Source: a virus
Strand: one strand, 5' to 3'
Length of the DNA stretch: 38,285 bases
IMG/VR virus record: IMGVR_UViG_3300010883_000123
Span: 1-38,285 of that record
Shown here: piece after piece, positions 9,674-17,798 of the stretch
Numbering within the stretch: position 1 is the first letter of the stretch
How the letters are laid out: each line of letters opens with the position of its first letter
Made by a program: the position numbers and the translations under genes
The notes under the pieces: generated by a model
Told to the model about the DNA's origin: nothing
Databases searched by the model: none
Seen by the model: only the letters and a program-made list of their open reading frames with translations

Positions 9674-9804
9674 TATAAGTTTTTTATATAAATACTTGTA
9701 AGATTACTTTGTTTGGTTTTTTTAGGGGTAGGTTTTATTTTATTACCCTTTACCACATATTCTTTTACAAAAAGTTCGTATATCCAATCATGACTTTTTA
9801 TCAT
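9673..9804 (-). CDS. Small basic protein, 43 aa, between nrdJ and gp25
   Basis: A 43-aa frame starts at ATG 9804, two bases after the nrdJ stop, and ends with a TAA sharing its last A with the gp25 start (TAATG). It thus fills the gap exactly. The product begins M-I-K-S-H-D-W-I-Y-E-L-F, is Lys-rich with a K-P-T-P-K-K-T-K middle, and ends S-I-Y-I-K-N-L. No domain is recognised. Exact fit and stop-start overlap argue that it is translated, possibly to couple RNR and gp25 translation, although the TATTTAT element within its last codons could equally mean the region serves gp25 transcription. It is too short for a functional prediction. Confidence 0.55.
   Translation of the reverse strand: MIKSHDWIYELFVKEYVVKGNKIKPTPKKTKQSNLTSIYIKNL
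9688..9694 (-). promoter_or_regulatory. TATTTAT element upstream of gp25
   Basis: Coding-strand TATTTAT, 14 bases before the gp25 ATG and inside the last codons of the 43-aa gene. It could let gp25-gp6 and the structural genes below be transcribed separately from the replication/RNR genes above. Confidence 0.4.
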
Positions 9805-9806
9805 TA

Positions 9807-11708
9807 TTAACCTTGTGTTTCACTTACTTCTTCCACTTTCTTTAAGTCAACATCAATTTCACAAGTACCACCCGCACAAGCTAATTCACCTGACAAGTCA
9901 GTATTATCATCTAACTCTATTACCCCAGAAAGGTTTATTTCTTTTAATGAATTTAACATTTCATGATACCTTTCTTCCGTAATATCTTCAAATGGTGCTT
10001 GTATGTAGCTTCCACCATCATAAGGAAGAACAGCCAATCCGTTATAATGTGATTTATTTTCCCACATCCATTCTCCTGCAGCGTCCCACTCATGTTCTCT
10101 TAAACTAATTGTAGCTGATACATTATGTGAGTTTGAACCTTTTCTATGCCCAGAATTAACCCATTCTTGTGCAACTTTTTTAACTCTTTCTAGAAGTTGG
10201 AAGGCTGACTCAGTTCTTAGTATAGAACCTTTGGGAGCTGATTGTGGTATCTCAATAACGGCAGTATCGTGAGGTCTAAAATATTCGTCTTGGACAAGTT
10301 CTGGGTGGTGTATTTGTAAGTGACTATATATAGCTTCATTCTTACCTACTCTAATCCTTCTAATGTAGAAATCGTTATGCCATGCATGAATACCTGAGGA
10401 TGTCCCTAATGTTAATGATGTTGTCCCTGCAGGTTTAACACAAGTAGTTCTAGCGGCTTGATTAATGTCTAACAATTTAGAAACTCTAGTGTTTTCTCTT
10501 TTAACTAAACTTGCGGCTTTTTTCATATCGTAATTTAAAACTTTTCCAGAACCTATACCTGTCATTGAGACACCAATAAGAGCATCTTTTTCGGTTGTCT
10601 CTCTCCATATCTCTCTTAGGTAGTGGAATGAAGTGTATCCCGCTTGGAGTGTTCCTATAAATGCTGCAACCTTTACTCTTTCATTTAAGTCTTCTTGTGA
10701 TTCAATATTGGAGACGTTTACTTCACATAGATTACAGAATTGGTATGGTCTTAGTGCAATTTCACAACATGGGTTAGTCCCCCAATCTTTGTCGTTGTTT
10801 AAATAAATTCCCGGTTCTCCAGCTCCTGATAATTCAACTCTTTTCCATAAGTCCATGAAAAACTCTTTAGTTATTTTGTGTCTCATCAACACTGCTGAGT
10901 TATTAGCTCTACCTCTTTGTGCGTTCAACTCCCACCAATTACCTGTTTTACATGAAATCATAGAATCGTCGTCAGCACTAAATAAACTGATAAGGGCTGC
11001 TCTCCTAATACCACCCGCCAATACCGCGTCTGCTATATAACAAACAATGTCATGTACTTCTAAAGTAGTTAATTGGTCACCATTGTCTTTTTCAGACAAT
11101 ATTCCTTCTATCTTAACCAAACATTCTTTTAGTGGTTGTGGTCCTGGAGCTTTACCTCCTGAAGTTACTAATCTTGCTCCTTTTTGCCTAATATCTGAGA
11201 AATCAAATTCTACTCTACTACCACCACCATTCATGTAAGATTTAATTAAAACCTTAATTGAGTCTGCCCATCCTTCGATAGAGTCTCCAATGAGAAACCT
11301 TCTTTTTCTTTTTGGGTATGGTTTTTGAATTACTGGTAATTTTGCAACATGATGTTTCTGTACTGAATATCCAACTCCGGTACCACCTAATAATAAAAAC
11401 ATTGTTTCTGAAAAAGAGTCAACATGGTCAATAGGTAAATAAGCACAATTGTAAATTCTATTTGGGCTTATCTCAATTGGTTTTCCACCGAATTGCATAC
11501 TCCTCATTGATGGTAACACTTTCTTATCATACACTAATTTATACTTGTTGTCTATTTCTTCTTTTAGGTTTGGATATGTCTTTATATGCATATTTTTATT
11601 CCTAGTTACTAATTCTTCCCACGTCTCTCTTCTATTTAATTCCGGTATATATTTTGCGTATTTCATGTAGACTGTTATGTCTGACAAAATTTTATTAGAT
11701 ACTTCCAT
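9807..11708 (-). CDS. nrdJ: Class II (adenosylcobalamin-dependent) ribonucleotide reductase
   Basis: This 633-aa enzyme would reduce ribonucleotides to deoxyribonucleotides for phage DNA synthesis, using coenzyme B12 as radical source. The catalytic set matches the monomeric class II enzyme of Lactobacillus leichmannii: a redox Cys in Y-N-C88-A, the thiyl Cys in N312-P-C314-C-E316, and the partner Cys C325 eleven residues later (the same spacing as C408/C419). There is also a C-terminal shuttle pair C611-x4-C616 in C-A-G-G-T-C. F-L-L-L-G-G-T-G-V-G-Y near 104-114 is also typical, and P-A-G-T-T-S forms the phosphate-binding loop. It is about 100 residues shorter than the Lactobacillus protein. 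No small subunit or activase is nearby, as expected for class II. B12 must come from the host. It lies between the helicase and gp25. Confidence 0.95.
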   Translation of the reverse strand: MEVSNKILSDITVYMKYAKYIPELNRRETWEELVTRNKNMHIKTYPNLKEEIDNKYKLVYDKKVLPSMRSMQFGGKPIEISPNRIYNCAYLPIDHVDSFSETMFLLLGGTGVGYSVQKHHVAKLPVIQKPYPKRKRRFLIGDSIEGWADSIKVLIKSYMNGGGSRVEFDFSDIRQKGARLVTSGGKAPGPQPLKECLVKIEGILSEKDNGDQLTTLEVHDIVCYIADAVLAGGIRRAALISLFSADDDSMISCKTGNWWELNAQRGRANNSAVLMRHKITKEFFMDLWKRVELSGAGEPGIYLNNDKDWGTNPCCEIALRPYQFCNLCEVNVSNIESQEDLNERVKVAAFIGTLQAGYTSFHYLREIWRETTEKDALIGVSMTGIGSGKVLNYDMKKAASLVKRENTRVSKLLDINQAARTTCVKPAGTTSLTLGTSSGIHAWHNDFYIRRIRVGKNEAIYSHLQIHHPELVQDEYFRPHDTAVIEIPQSAPKGSILRTESAFQLLERVKKVAQEWVNSGHRKGSNSHNVSATISLREHEWDAAGEWMWENKSHYNGLAVLPYDGGSYIQAPFEDITEERYHEMLNSLKEINLSGVIELDDNTDLSGELACAGGTCEIDVDLKKVEEVSETQG

Positions 11709-11756
11709 ATTTTTTATTTTTTATTTGAAATTATTTCACTAATTTCTTTAGTTATT

Positions 11757-13127
11757 TTATTTTGTGATTGATTGATTTCTTCTATCGAGAGCTGCTCGAA
11801 CTCTTTGAGCGTTTCTTACTTCTCTATTGTTTTCTAGGTCTAGTAATGTTTGGGATTGTTCAGTGTCTATTTCTAAAAACTCATTATCAAATTTACAGTT
11901 TTCAAACACTATACCATCTTGACCAATTCTAGACTTGGTGATTGCTATAGTAGCTAGTCCCAATTCTTTTTGTTGTAGACTTTTGGCGATAGATATGATT
12001 ACATGACCTACTTGTGCTTTTTTTATAGACCCACCCATCATATCAGTTGTTACCACATCAGAACTTATAGATGTCCTATTTCCTTGTGCTGCTGTCCACC
12101 CAACTAAATCTAGTTCACTACACATACCTTCAAATTTTCTCATAACAGAACCCTCACCTTTCCATTCATCATTAAAAGCTCTGTCCGGTAAAAGACAATC
12201 GATATAATCTATAAGTACCACGTCTATTTTTTTCCCTTCGGCGATTAGTTTCCTAACTCGGTTTTTAATTTGATTCATATTCATTGTATCGGATGGAAGT
12301 TTTTCTAACAATAGTGTACCCCTTCCTTTATATTTTTCCAGTTTTTCTAAAACTTCTGGTTTTCTAGAGGCTTGTTCTTTTGATGAGATTCCAGTCCAAC
12401 AAGTTATATGTTTTCTTTGGATTATTTTTGGGTTGTCTTCAAAAAATATTTGTAGTACGTTAAACCCTAAATTGTAAGCCGTGTTAGCAACTTTAGTTAG
12501 TATGGTACTCTTACCCACACCTGTTGGTGCTAAAAACACACCTATTTCACCTTTTGCAAGACCCCCATCTAATAGGTTGTCTATGCCTGTAATACCTGTA
12601 GGTACAGGTTCTCTAAAATCGTCCCTTAAGACGTCTTCTAGGCCACTAAACACATCTATTTGTGTGTCATCCATCTCTCCCACCTGTATAGCCTCTCTAA
12701 TGTAAGACTCACATTTATCGTAAGATTCAAAATCACCATCTTCTAAAATCTTATTAACTTTAGTTATAGCTTTCTTTAATTCTTGTTGTTTACAAAACTT
12801 TAAAGATTTTTCTTGTACCCATAAGTGGTCCTCAAATGGGCAATCTCTAACTTCAATTAACATATCAACCACATTTTGTCTTGCCATGTCAGAAGTGACC
12901 TCTATCCTACTTATTTGGTCTAAGGCATCAAATGATGGGGGTAGGTTATATTTGTCATGATATTCTTTTATCATCTGCATGATAAGTTTAAAATATTGAT
13001 TATCGAAATATCTAGCCTCCATCACATCAATGATTGCAGACGCGAACTTTTTATCAATAATTAATTGATTTAAAAGTTTTATTTGAAAGTTATGCCCTAG
13101 GTATCCGAAACTGTTTTTTCCGCTCAT
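11757..13127 (-). CDS. gp41: Replicative DNA helicase, DnaB/T4 gp41-like
   Basis: This 456-aa hexameric helicase would unwind DNA at the phage fork. Residues 1-150 form a helical N-domain that includes a Y-H-D-K-Y-N-L-P-P-S-F segment. The RecA-like motor follows: G-I-T-G-I-D-N-L-L-D-G-G-L entry (about 178-190), Walker A A-P-T-G-V-G-K-S-T at 200-208, and Walker B V-V-L-I-D-Y-I-D-C-L-L. An A-A-Q-G-N-R sensor and the Q-x-x-x-G-H-V-I-I-S-I arginine-finger region follow. Length is close to T4 gp41 (475 aa). It is preceded by a 151-aa unknown gene, and a TATTTAT element lies 22 bases upstream of ATG 13127. No primase gene is visible in the window. Confidence 0.9.
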   Translation of the reverse strand: MSGKNSFGYLGHNFQIKLLNQLIIDKKFASAIIDVMEARYFDNQYFKLIMQMIKEYHDKYNLPPSFDALDQISRIEVTSDMARQNVVDMLIEVRDCPFEDHLWVQEKSLKFCKQQELKKAITKVNKILEDGDFESYDKCESYIREAIQVGEMDDTQIDVFSGLEDVLRDDFREPVPTGITGIDNLLDGGLAKGEIGVFLAPTGVGKSTILTKVANTAYNLGFNVLQIFFEDNPKIIQRKHITCWTGISSKEQASRKPEVLEKLEKYKGRGTLLLEKLPSDTMNMNQIKNRVRKLIAEGKKIDVVLIDYIDCLLPDRAFNDEWKGEGSVMRKFEGMCSELDLVGWTAAQGNRTSISSDVVTTDMMGGSIKKAQVGHVIISIAKSLQQKELGLATIAITKSRIGQDGIVFENCKFDNEFLEIDTEQSQTLLDLENNREVRNAQRVRAALDRRNQSITK

Positions 13128-13149
13128 ATTATAATTTTTTTACACATCA

Positions 13150-13156
13150 ATAAATA
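13150..13156 (-). promoter_or_regulatory. TATTTAT element upstream of the helicase gene
   Basis: Coding-strand TATTTAT, 22 bases before ATG 13127, within the 38-base gap after the 151-aa gene. This is the one clear member of the motif set in front of a replication gene rather than a virion gene or the tagged cluster. Confidence 0.35.
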
Positions 13157-13165
13157 TAGTTAAGT

Positions 13166-13621
13166 TTATCTTAATACCTCTATTGGTGTTGAATTTCTGA
13201 GTGACAATGTGTCACTTAGTTCTGATAAAATTCCTGGTATTAACGGTCTTATATCAACTGTGTACCTTACTCGTGTTGGGTAGTTGTGAGAGGGTAAAAT
13301 AGTACTAATTATGTTTCTACCATTCTCTTTAATTTCTACCTCAAAAACTTCATCTTCCGAACCTTCCAGGTCTTGCTCTGACAAATTAACCACATTTGTA
13401 TATTGATTATATTGTTCATATAAGTAATCCAAGCTTCTACTTTTTAAGTAATACTTCAACTTTGTCCTTATCGCGTCAACTTGTTCATAAAGCTCTAAAG
13501 ACGCTAAAGTTCTAGGGTTATGTTTTCTAACATTAAAGTATCTCTGACAAATAATATTTCCATTTATCTTTAGTAGGAATTCAAATTTTGAGATTAGTTT
13601 TTTATCTATCTTATTTTCCAT
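13166..13621 (-). CDS. Unknown protein in the replication gene set, 151 aa
   Basis: Complete 151-aa frame overlapping the end of the exonuclease gene by 11 bases and followed by the helicase gene. The first 75 residues look helical and basic (I-C-Q-R-Y-F-N-V-R-K, then Y-E-Q-V-D-A-I-R-T-K-L-K-Y-Y-L-K-S-R). The second half contains an acidic stretch (E-Q-D-L-E-G-S-E-D-E-V-F-E-V-E-I-K-E-N-G) and beta-like segments. I do not recognise the family. Its place between exonuclease and helicase suggests a replication accessory protein; helicase loader or primase-associated roles are possible because T4 keeps such genes near 41, but no motif supports either. Confidence 0.75.
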   Translation of the reverse strand: MENKIDKKLISKFEFLLKINGNIICQRYFNVRKHNPRTLASLELYEQVDAIRTKLKYYLKSRSLDYLYEQYNQYTNVVNLSEQDLEGSEDEVFEVEIKENGRNIISTILPSHNYPTRVRYTVDIRPLIPGILSELSDTLSLRNSTPIEVLR

Positions 13622-14633
13622 TTCTTTTGTTTTTAAAATTATACGTTTCTTTTTTTATTAATTCAATAAATGGTTCGAAAAAATCTAACCAGTCATTGTC
13701 CTTTTGTGGTAAAAATTTATTTAAACCATCTCTTAATGTCATTTCAATAACATTTTCTATCTTTCTATCTGTTGGGTCTAGTGGTAGGTGGGAAATTGAT
13801 TTTATATCTTCCCTCGCCTCATCTGTCAGGAAGGGAATCGATAGGTCTACCAATCTTTTGTTAGTTTTGTAGAATTCATCACCTCTTTCCCCACTTTTTG
13901 TAACACCTTCCAAGATATTACTGATAGCTTTTTTATTTTTATTGTTAGACTCTTTTTTAAGTTGTTTTGTCTTTTCCAATATAAATTCTAAGCTTACCTC
14001 TTTTTCAGTTAATTCTGGAAATAAACTAAATAACGTTTTTTCTCCCAAATAACTTATCCCTTCTATGTTGTCACTTTTATCACCGGTTAACACTTTAAGT
14101 AATACAATGTTTGTTACCGGAATTTCTTGTTGCCCAATCTTAACCATACTATCGTGTTCAATGTATTGTTTTTTTCTGGGTAGGTACTGTGTTACTTTTT
14201 TATTTATAAGTTGTATTAAATCTTTATCTGAACTTATTATTGTTTTTTCTTCTTTAGGAGTGATTTGACAATAATAAGCAATTCCATCATCAGCCTCACA
14301 ATTCTTAAATTGACATTGTCTTATAAACAATTCTTCTAGATATTCAGATATTCGATTTTTTTGTTCCATCATAGACTGAAACCTATCATCATCCATCCTC
14401 TTTTTTCTATTTTGTTTATAAGCTGGATATATTTCTTTTCTAAAGTGATTGCTCTTTGGGCCGTCCCAAAAAACAACAACTTTATCATAGTTTTTTTCTA
14501 ATAAATGTTTCTGTAATGTAACTATAAAATGATATAGGGCACCTAAATGTTTATCTTTATTATAAACATTCTTTACACCATGAAAGCCAATCTGTAATAC
14601 GCAATTGCCATCAACAACTAAAGTCTTTTTCAT
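13611..14633 (-). CDS. rnh: 5'-3' exonuclease / flap endonuclease, T4 RNase H-like
   Basis: This 340-aa PIN/FEN-fold nuclease would remove RNA primers and flaps from lagging strands. Metal-binding acids are in place: D8 (V-V-D-G-N), D57 (V-F-W-D-G), E113-A-D115-D116, D136/D138 (S-S-D-K-D-L), and D185/D188 in the helix-3-turn motif L-T-G-D-K-S-D-N-I-E-G-I. A basic Y-K-Q-N-R-K-K-R loop near 72-79 is the usual DNA-binding arch start. Length is near T4 Rnh (305 aa). On the coding strand a TATAAATA octamer lies only 6 bases upstream of ATG 14633. That would place a transcript start at or past the ATG, so it may be coincidental. It sits after uvsX and overlaps the next gene by 11 bases. Confidence 0.9.
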   Translation of the reverse strand: MKKTLVVDGNCVLQIGFHGVKNVYNKDKHLGALYHFIVTLQKHLLEKNYDKVVVFWDGPKSNHFRKEIYPAYKQNRKKRMDDDRFQSMMEQKNRISEYLEELFIRQCQFKNCEADDGIAYYCQITPKEEKTIISSDKDLIQLINKKVTQYLPRKKQYIEHDSMVKIGQQEIPVTNIVLLKVLTGDKSDNIEGISYLGEKTLFSLFPELTEKEVSLEFILEKTKQLKKESNNKNKKAISNILEGVTKSGERGDEFYKTNKRLVDLSIPFLTDEAREDIKSISHLPLDPTDRKIENVIEMTLRDGLNKFLPQKDNDWLDFFEPFIELIKKETYNFKNKRNGK

Positions 14634-14663
14634 TTATCATATTTATAGGGTTAAAAATTCGTT

Positions 14664-15674
14664 TTAAAACAATTCGCCTGTATCTTCTACAGCTAAATTA
14701 TAGTCCCCTTCAGAACCTATAAGTTTGCCCCAATACTCAGAGTTGTGTGTTTTGTAATCTAATACTGATTTTTTTTCTTCTGTTTGGTCTTTTCCTTTCA
14801 AAAAACCGTGTGGTGTTACTAATATCTTTCCATCTTCATAACCTAAACCATTAACGTGATTCTTTAAGATAGATATTTTAGTTCGTGTAGCAAATTTAAC
14901 TTTTCTTTTATCTTTAGTTGCAGTTATTTTACTTACTCCTGCGTTCTTTTGGTTTCCGAACAAGAAAACTAATGTGGAATTTAACCATAGTGACTCACCA
15001 CCTTTCGCTTTAATTTTAGGTTGACTAAAAGGGTTGTCCGCTAACTCCACCCATGGTTGATTAACAACTACTAGTGTGTTAGTTCTATTTGACGTATCTT
15101 TTCTACTACCTGAAATTCTTTGATTGATACCCATACCTATTTTATCTGCTAAGGCAGCCGCATTATGCATTTTACCACCTTTACCTTCAAAAGTCATTTT
15201 ACACGGTACAGAACCAACTGAATCCCACATAAATAACAAGTCATATTCTATCTCACCTTTTTCTTGTGCGTCTAATAACTCATTAATGTAGTCTGTAATT
15301 TGTTCTATGTATTGGAAATCGTTATTGAAAAGAAAAAATCCGTCCCATGCGACTTCACCTGTTTTTGTATCTACAGTACCATCACAATCTAATCCCATTA
15401 ATTTAGCGTGGTCAAAATCCCATTTTTGTTCAGTAATCATGAACACCGGTAAAATGCCTTTCCTTTGTGCGTCTACAGCTGTTTTTACCAAAGCGGTAGT
15501 TTTACCTGTGTCTGAATGACCTAAAAACATATTAATGTGTCCCATAGCTGGACCTGGAATACCAGAGGCATCCAAGAAAGCGTCACCTAAATCAAAAAAT
15601 CTATCTTGTTTAAATGATGCTTTCTTAGAGAATTTCTCTTTTACATCCTTAAAACTTTTCTTTTTTATTGACAT
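14664..15674 (-). CDS. uvsX: UvsX/RecA-like strand-exchange recombinase
   Basis: This 336-aa ATPase would form filaments on ssDNA and drive recombination-dependent replication and repair. Walker A is G52-H-S-D-T-G-K58-T-T, the T4 UvsX-type variant of the RecA P-loop. Walker B is L-L-F-M-W-D151-S-V-G-S. The L2-like region includes N-Q-P-W-V-E and the following K-A-K-G-G-E-S-L-W-L. Length is near T4 UvsX (391 aa), with a shorter C-terminus. It lies 9 bases after the ssDNA-binding protein gene. The order SSB-recombinase-exonuclease-helicase makes a compact recombination/replication set, most likely one transcript starting upstream of the ssDNA-binding gene. Confidence 0.92.
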   Translation of the reverse strand: MSIKKKSFKDVKEKFSKKASFKQDRFFDLGDAFLDASGIPGPAMGHINMFLGHSDTGKTTALVKTAVDAQRKGILPVFMITEQKWDFDHAKLMGLDCDGTVDTKTGEVAWDGFFLFNNDFQYIEQITDYINELLDAQEKGEIEYDLLFMWDSVGSVPCKMTFEGKGGKMHNAAALADKIGMGINQRISGSRKDTSNRTNTLVVVNQPWVELADNPFSQPKIKAKGGESLWLNSTLVFLFGNQKNAGVSKITATKDKRKVKFATRTKISILKNHVNGLGYEDGKILVTPHGFLKGKDQTEEKKSVLDYKTHNSEYWGKLIGSEGDYNLAVEDTGELF

Positions 15675-15683
15675 AGTGTTATA

Positions 15684-16547
15684 TTAAAATGGTAAATCTT
15701 CGTCCTGTGGTGTGTTTGCCTGTGGGTCTGTTTGTGGTGTGACAACTTTTCCCATATCAATACTAGCCGTTTCACTATCGCTATAGGTATATTTTTTAAG
15801 GTTACTATCCCATTCTGGAGTTTCTCCTTTGGATATAGCTTCTAAATATTCTATCGGTTTTTGTGCGTACACGTCTTTCCACACTTCTAAGTTACCTGTC
15901 CAATCTTTTACTGTAGATTCAATACCGGATAGTGGTGATGGGTCATCTGCCATAATCATACTAACTGAAGTATACGTTCCACTACCGTTTGGTGTTGGTA
16001 CCGCTTTTAATATAAGACTAAGGTCTCTTCCTTCTGTAATGTTTGTTACATCACCTCTTTTTTGGAATAATGGTATTAATTTATCCATAATACCGTCTCC
16101 TCTGAAGTTATGTTTGAATCTCCAGAATTTTACACCATCTTCTTCATTGTTTCTGTCAATTACTTTAACAATGTAGAATTTTCTAGAACGATATTGTCTA
16201 GCTAAATCCCTATCTTGTTGGTTTCCTGTTAATTTTAAAGCCTCCTCAACTTCATTTAAAGGGCTTTTTTCTCCTGAAGGACTTCCATCAGAATTTTTAC
16301 CTGGGTCATAGATTTTCATCCACTTTCCTTGTACCTGCATTTCATGAAACCACACTTCAGTAAATGGTGATGTACCGTCTGCGGTAGGTAAAATTCTAAT
16401 ATTTGATTCACCATCAGTTTGTCCTTTTGGTAAATACGCCGCGAAATACTTTTTTAATCTGTCTTCGTTACTAACGAATTTCTTTTTTTCTGAATCAGGT
16501 TTTGAATTTTTTTCATACTGACTCAAGATTGCGTCTAAACTACTCAT
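15684..16547 (-). CDS. gp32: Single-stranded DNA-binding protein, gp32-like
   Basis: This 287-aa protein would coat ssDNA at phage forks and load recombination and replication proteins. The N-terminal segment (F-A-A-Y-L-P-K-G ... N-I-R-I-L-P) and the V-W-F-H-E-M-Q-V-Q-G-K-W segment with its aromatic/basic strands fit the OB-fold core of T4-type gp32. The position ahead of uvsX agrees. Two features are unusual. There is no Cys at all, so the gp32 zinc site is absent. The tail after about residue 255 is disordered-looking and ends D-E-D-L-P-F, very like the D-D-D-I-P-F tip of bacterial SSB that docks partner proteins. Identification rests on overall pattern and synteny rather than a single decisive motif. 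Confidence 0.82.
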   Translation of the reverse strand: MSSLDAILSQYEKNSKPDSEKKKFVSNEDRLKKYFAAYLPKGQTDGESNIRILPTADGTSPFTEVWFHEMQVQGKWMKIYDPGKNSDGSPSGEKSPLNEVEEALKLTGNQQDRDLARQYRSRKFYIVKVIDRNNEEDGVKFWRFKHNFRGDGIMDKLIPLFQKRGDVTNITEGRDLSLILKAVPTPNGSGTYTSVSMIMADDPSPLSGIESTVKDWTGNLEVWKDVYAQKPIEYLEAISKGETPEWDSNLKKYTYSDSETASIDMGKVVTPQTDPQANTPQDEDLPF

Positions 16548-16588
16548 ACTATTTTTATTTTTGGTTAATAATTAATTTTATACATCTA

Positions 16589-16617
16589 ATAGTACAACAT
16601 ATATTCAATTAAGTAAA
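16589..16617 (-). promoter_or_regulatory. Candidate promoter for the ssDNA-binding/uvsX/replication operon
   Basis: On the minus strand TTTACT (16617-16612), 17 bases, then TACTAT (16594-16589) gives a 4/6 and 4/6 match to -35/-10 consensus, about 40 bases upstream of the gene start and just past the 16.67-kb terminator. In an AT-rich gap such a match is weak evidence; position after a terminator is the better argument. Confidence 0.28.
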
Positions 16618-16664
16618 GTACCGTAGATTTTATTTTCACACCAAATATAAGTAAAATTAGAGCA

Positions 16665-16692
16665 TAAAAAAAAGCGTAAATCGCTTTTTTTT
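16665..16692 (-). terminator. Rho-independent terminator, symmetric
   Basis: An 11-bp stem (A8-GCG paired with CGC-T8) closes a 5-base loop (positions 16677-16681), so T-runs lie on both strands and either direction could terminate. It falls just after the 266-aa gene and before the replication operon, where it would end the tail/baseplate transcript. Confidence 0.85.
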
Positions 16693-16758
16693 ATTTAATT
16701 ATATTGTTTGGTCAGGATACCACTCATCCCACTCTTTTTCTGTACCCATTCTGACTAT

Positions 16759-17559
16759 CTATTTCTTAGGTTTATTACCAAGTACTCTAAACTCTTCTTC
16801 AGCGTCCTCTTCTTGTTCTTCAGTTGGGGCGTCAAATGAACCTTCTATGTCAACACTATTATAATCTTGTGCGTCATCCTTAGTTAAAACGTATTCAGCT
16901 TTTCCAGTTTCCTTAGAACTTTCTTGACTTTTTTCTTCCCAATAATCTAATGGTTTCTGTGTGTAAGGTCCACTATCTATAGATATCATTTCTAATCTTT
17001 CTTCTTGTGTTGGTGGTGTTGCTTGTTCAATTTTTTCACCTAACTCGTCAATCGATGTTGTTATTGTATCTATACCCGTTAATTTAGTTTCTAAATCGTT
17101 TAATTTAGATAGTAGGTCTTCAATTTTATTAGTTTGTTGGTCTACAGTGTCTTTAGTTTCTGAGGCTTTTTCCTCAGCTCCTTTTGCCATTGTAACTATA
17201 TCTGTAACGTCCAATTCTGTTGCGTCAGAAGAAGTTTCATCACCCATATCTTCATCACCCAATCCAAAGTCGTCATCACTCTCTAGTTCAGTGTCACCTT
17301 CTATTTCATCATCACCGTCTATTTCAGCATCAACATCTATTTCACCCTCTAATTCGTCATCAGTTACTTCAATAGTTTCATCGTCTTCTATAGCTTCTGG
17401 GTCTTCTTGTTCTTTAAATCCAAATCTTGATGGTTGGTTTTTAACAAACCCACTACCACTACCAATTCCTCCCACCATCTGTTCAGACAAAGTTTCCACA
17501 TAGTTACCTATTTGGCTAAATCTTTCTAATTCTTTTTTTAATTTATCTTCTTTTTTCAT
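16759..17559 (-). CDS. Acidic, coiled-coil phage protein, 266 aa (possible scaffold or virion assembly factor)
   Basis: Complete 266-aa frame, ATG 17559 overlapping the TAA of the 71-aa gene (TAATG). Residues 51-110 are an extremely Asp/Glu-rich low-complexity segment (D-D-E, D-G-D-D-E, E-S-D-D-D repeats). Residues about 125-180 form a likely coiled coil (K-I-E-D-L-L-S-K-L-N-D-L-E-T-K-L). A short ordered motif P-Y-T-Q-K-P-L-D-Y-W-E-E-K follows near 198-210, and the tail is acidic before a basic K-P-K-K end. No enzymatic motif is seen. The composition resembles prohead core or scaffold proteins, but the gene neighbours are tail genes, so this is inference. The TAG stop is followed in frame by 19 sense codons ending at TAA 16699-16701, just before the terminator. 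Confidence 0.72.
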   Translation of the reverse strand: MKKEDKLKKELERFSQIGNYVETLSEQMVGGIGSGSGFVKNQPSRFGFKEQEDPEAIEDDETIEVTDDELEGEIDVDAEIDGDDEIEGDTELESDDDFGLGDEDMGDETSSDATELDVTDIVTMAKGAEEKASETKDTVDQQTNKIEDLLSKLNDLETKLTGIDTITTSIDELGEKIEQATPPTQEERLEMISIDSGPYTQKPLDYWEEKSQESSKETGKAEYVLTKDDAQDYNSVDIEGSFDAPTEEQEEDAEEEFRVLGNKPKK

Positions 17560-17774
17560 TATCCCATTAGTAATGTACGGCCATCTTCTGTAACCATTCT
17601 TTTATTCACTTTTTCAACTAACCCATCTTTACTTCTTAACGTGTAACATTCTCCCGTTTGCATATCACAAACTTCTTCTTCTTCTACCCCATTAGTACTT
17701 TGTACTTTTTTTGGTGTTGGTTTAGTATCTCCCAGATAACTATCTAAAGCGTTCCCTATATTTTCATTTTTCAT
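17559..17774 (-). CDS. Small protein of unknown function, 71 aa
   Basis: Complete 71-aa frame, ATG at 17774, with a TATTTAT element 17 bases upstream, coupled by TAATG to the 266-aa gene. The first 34 residues are polar and acidic (E-E-E-E-V). A C-D-M-Q-T-G-E-C pair then leads into a compact Y-T-L-R-S-K-D-G-L-V-E-K-V-N-K-R segment and a T-E-D-G-R-T-L-L end, which may be a small beta domain. The C-x6-C pair could bind metal or form a disulfide. The family is not recognised. Tight coupling suggests that it acts with the 266-aa protein. Confidence 0.65.
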   Translation of the reverse strand: MKNENIGNALDSYLGDTKPTPKKVQSTNGVEEEEVCDMQTGECYTLRSKDGLVEKVNKRMVTEDGRTLLMG

Positions 17775-17791
17775 AATAATGTTGTTTACAT

Positions 17792-17798
17792 ATAAATA
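17792..17798 (-). promoter_or_regulatory. TATTTAT element upstream of the 71-aa gene
   Basis: Coding-strand TATTTAT, 17 bases before ATG 17774, in the 41-base gap after the hub gene. It may start a separate short transcript for the 71- and 266-aa genes that ends at the terminator at 16.67 kb. Confidence 0.4.

Noticed and set aside
14640-14647. TATAAATA on the coding strand just before the exonuclease gene
   Set aside because: The box ends 6 bases before the ATG, so a transcript starting at the normal distance would begin at or inside the start codon; kept only as a remark on that gene.
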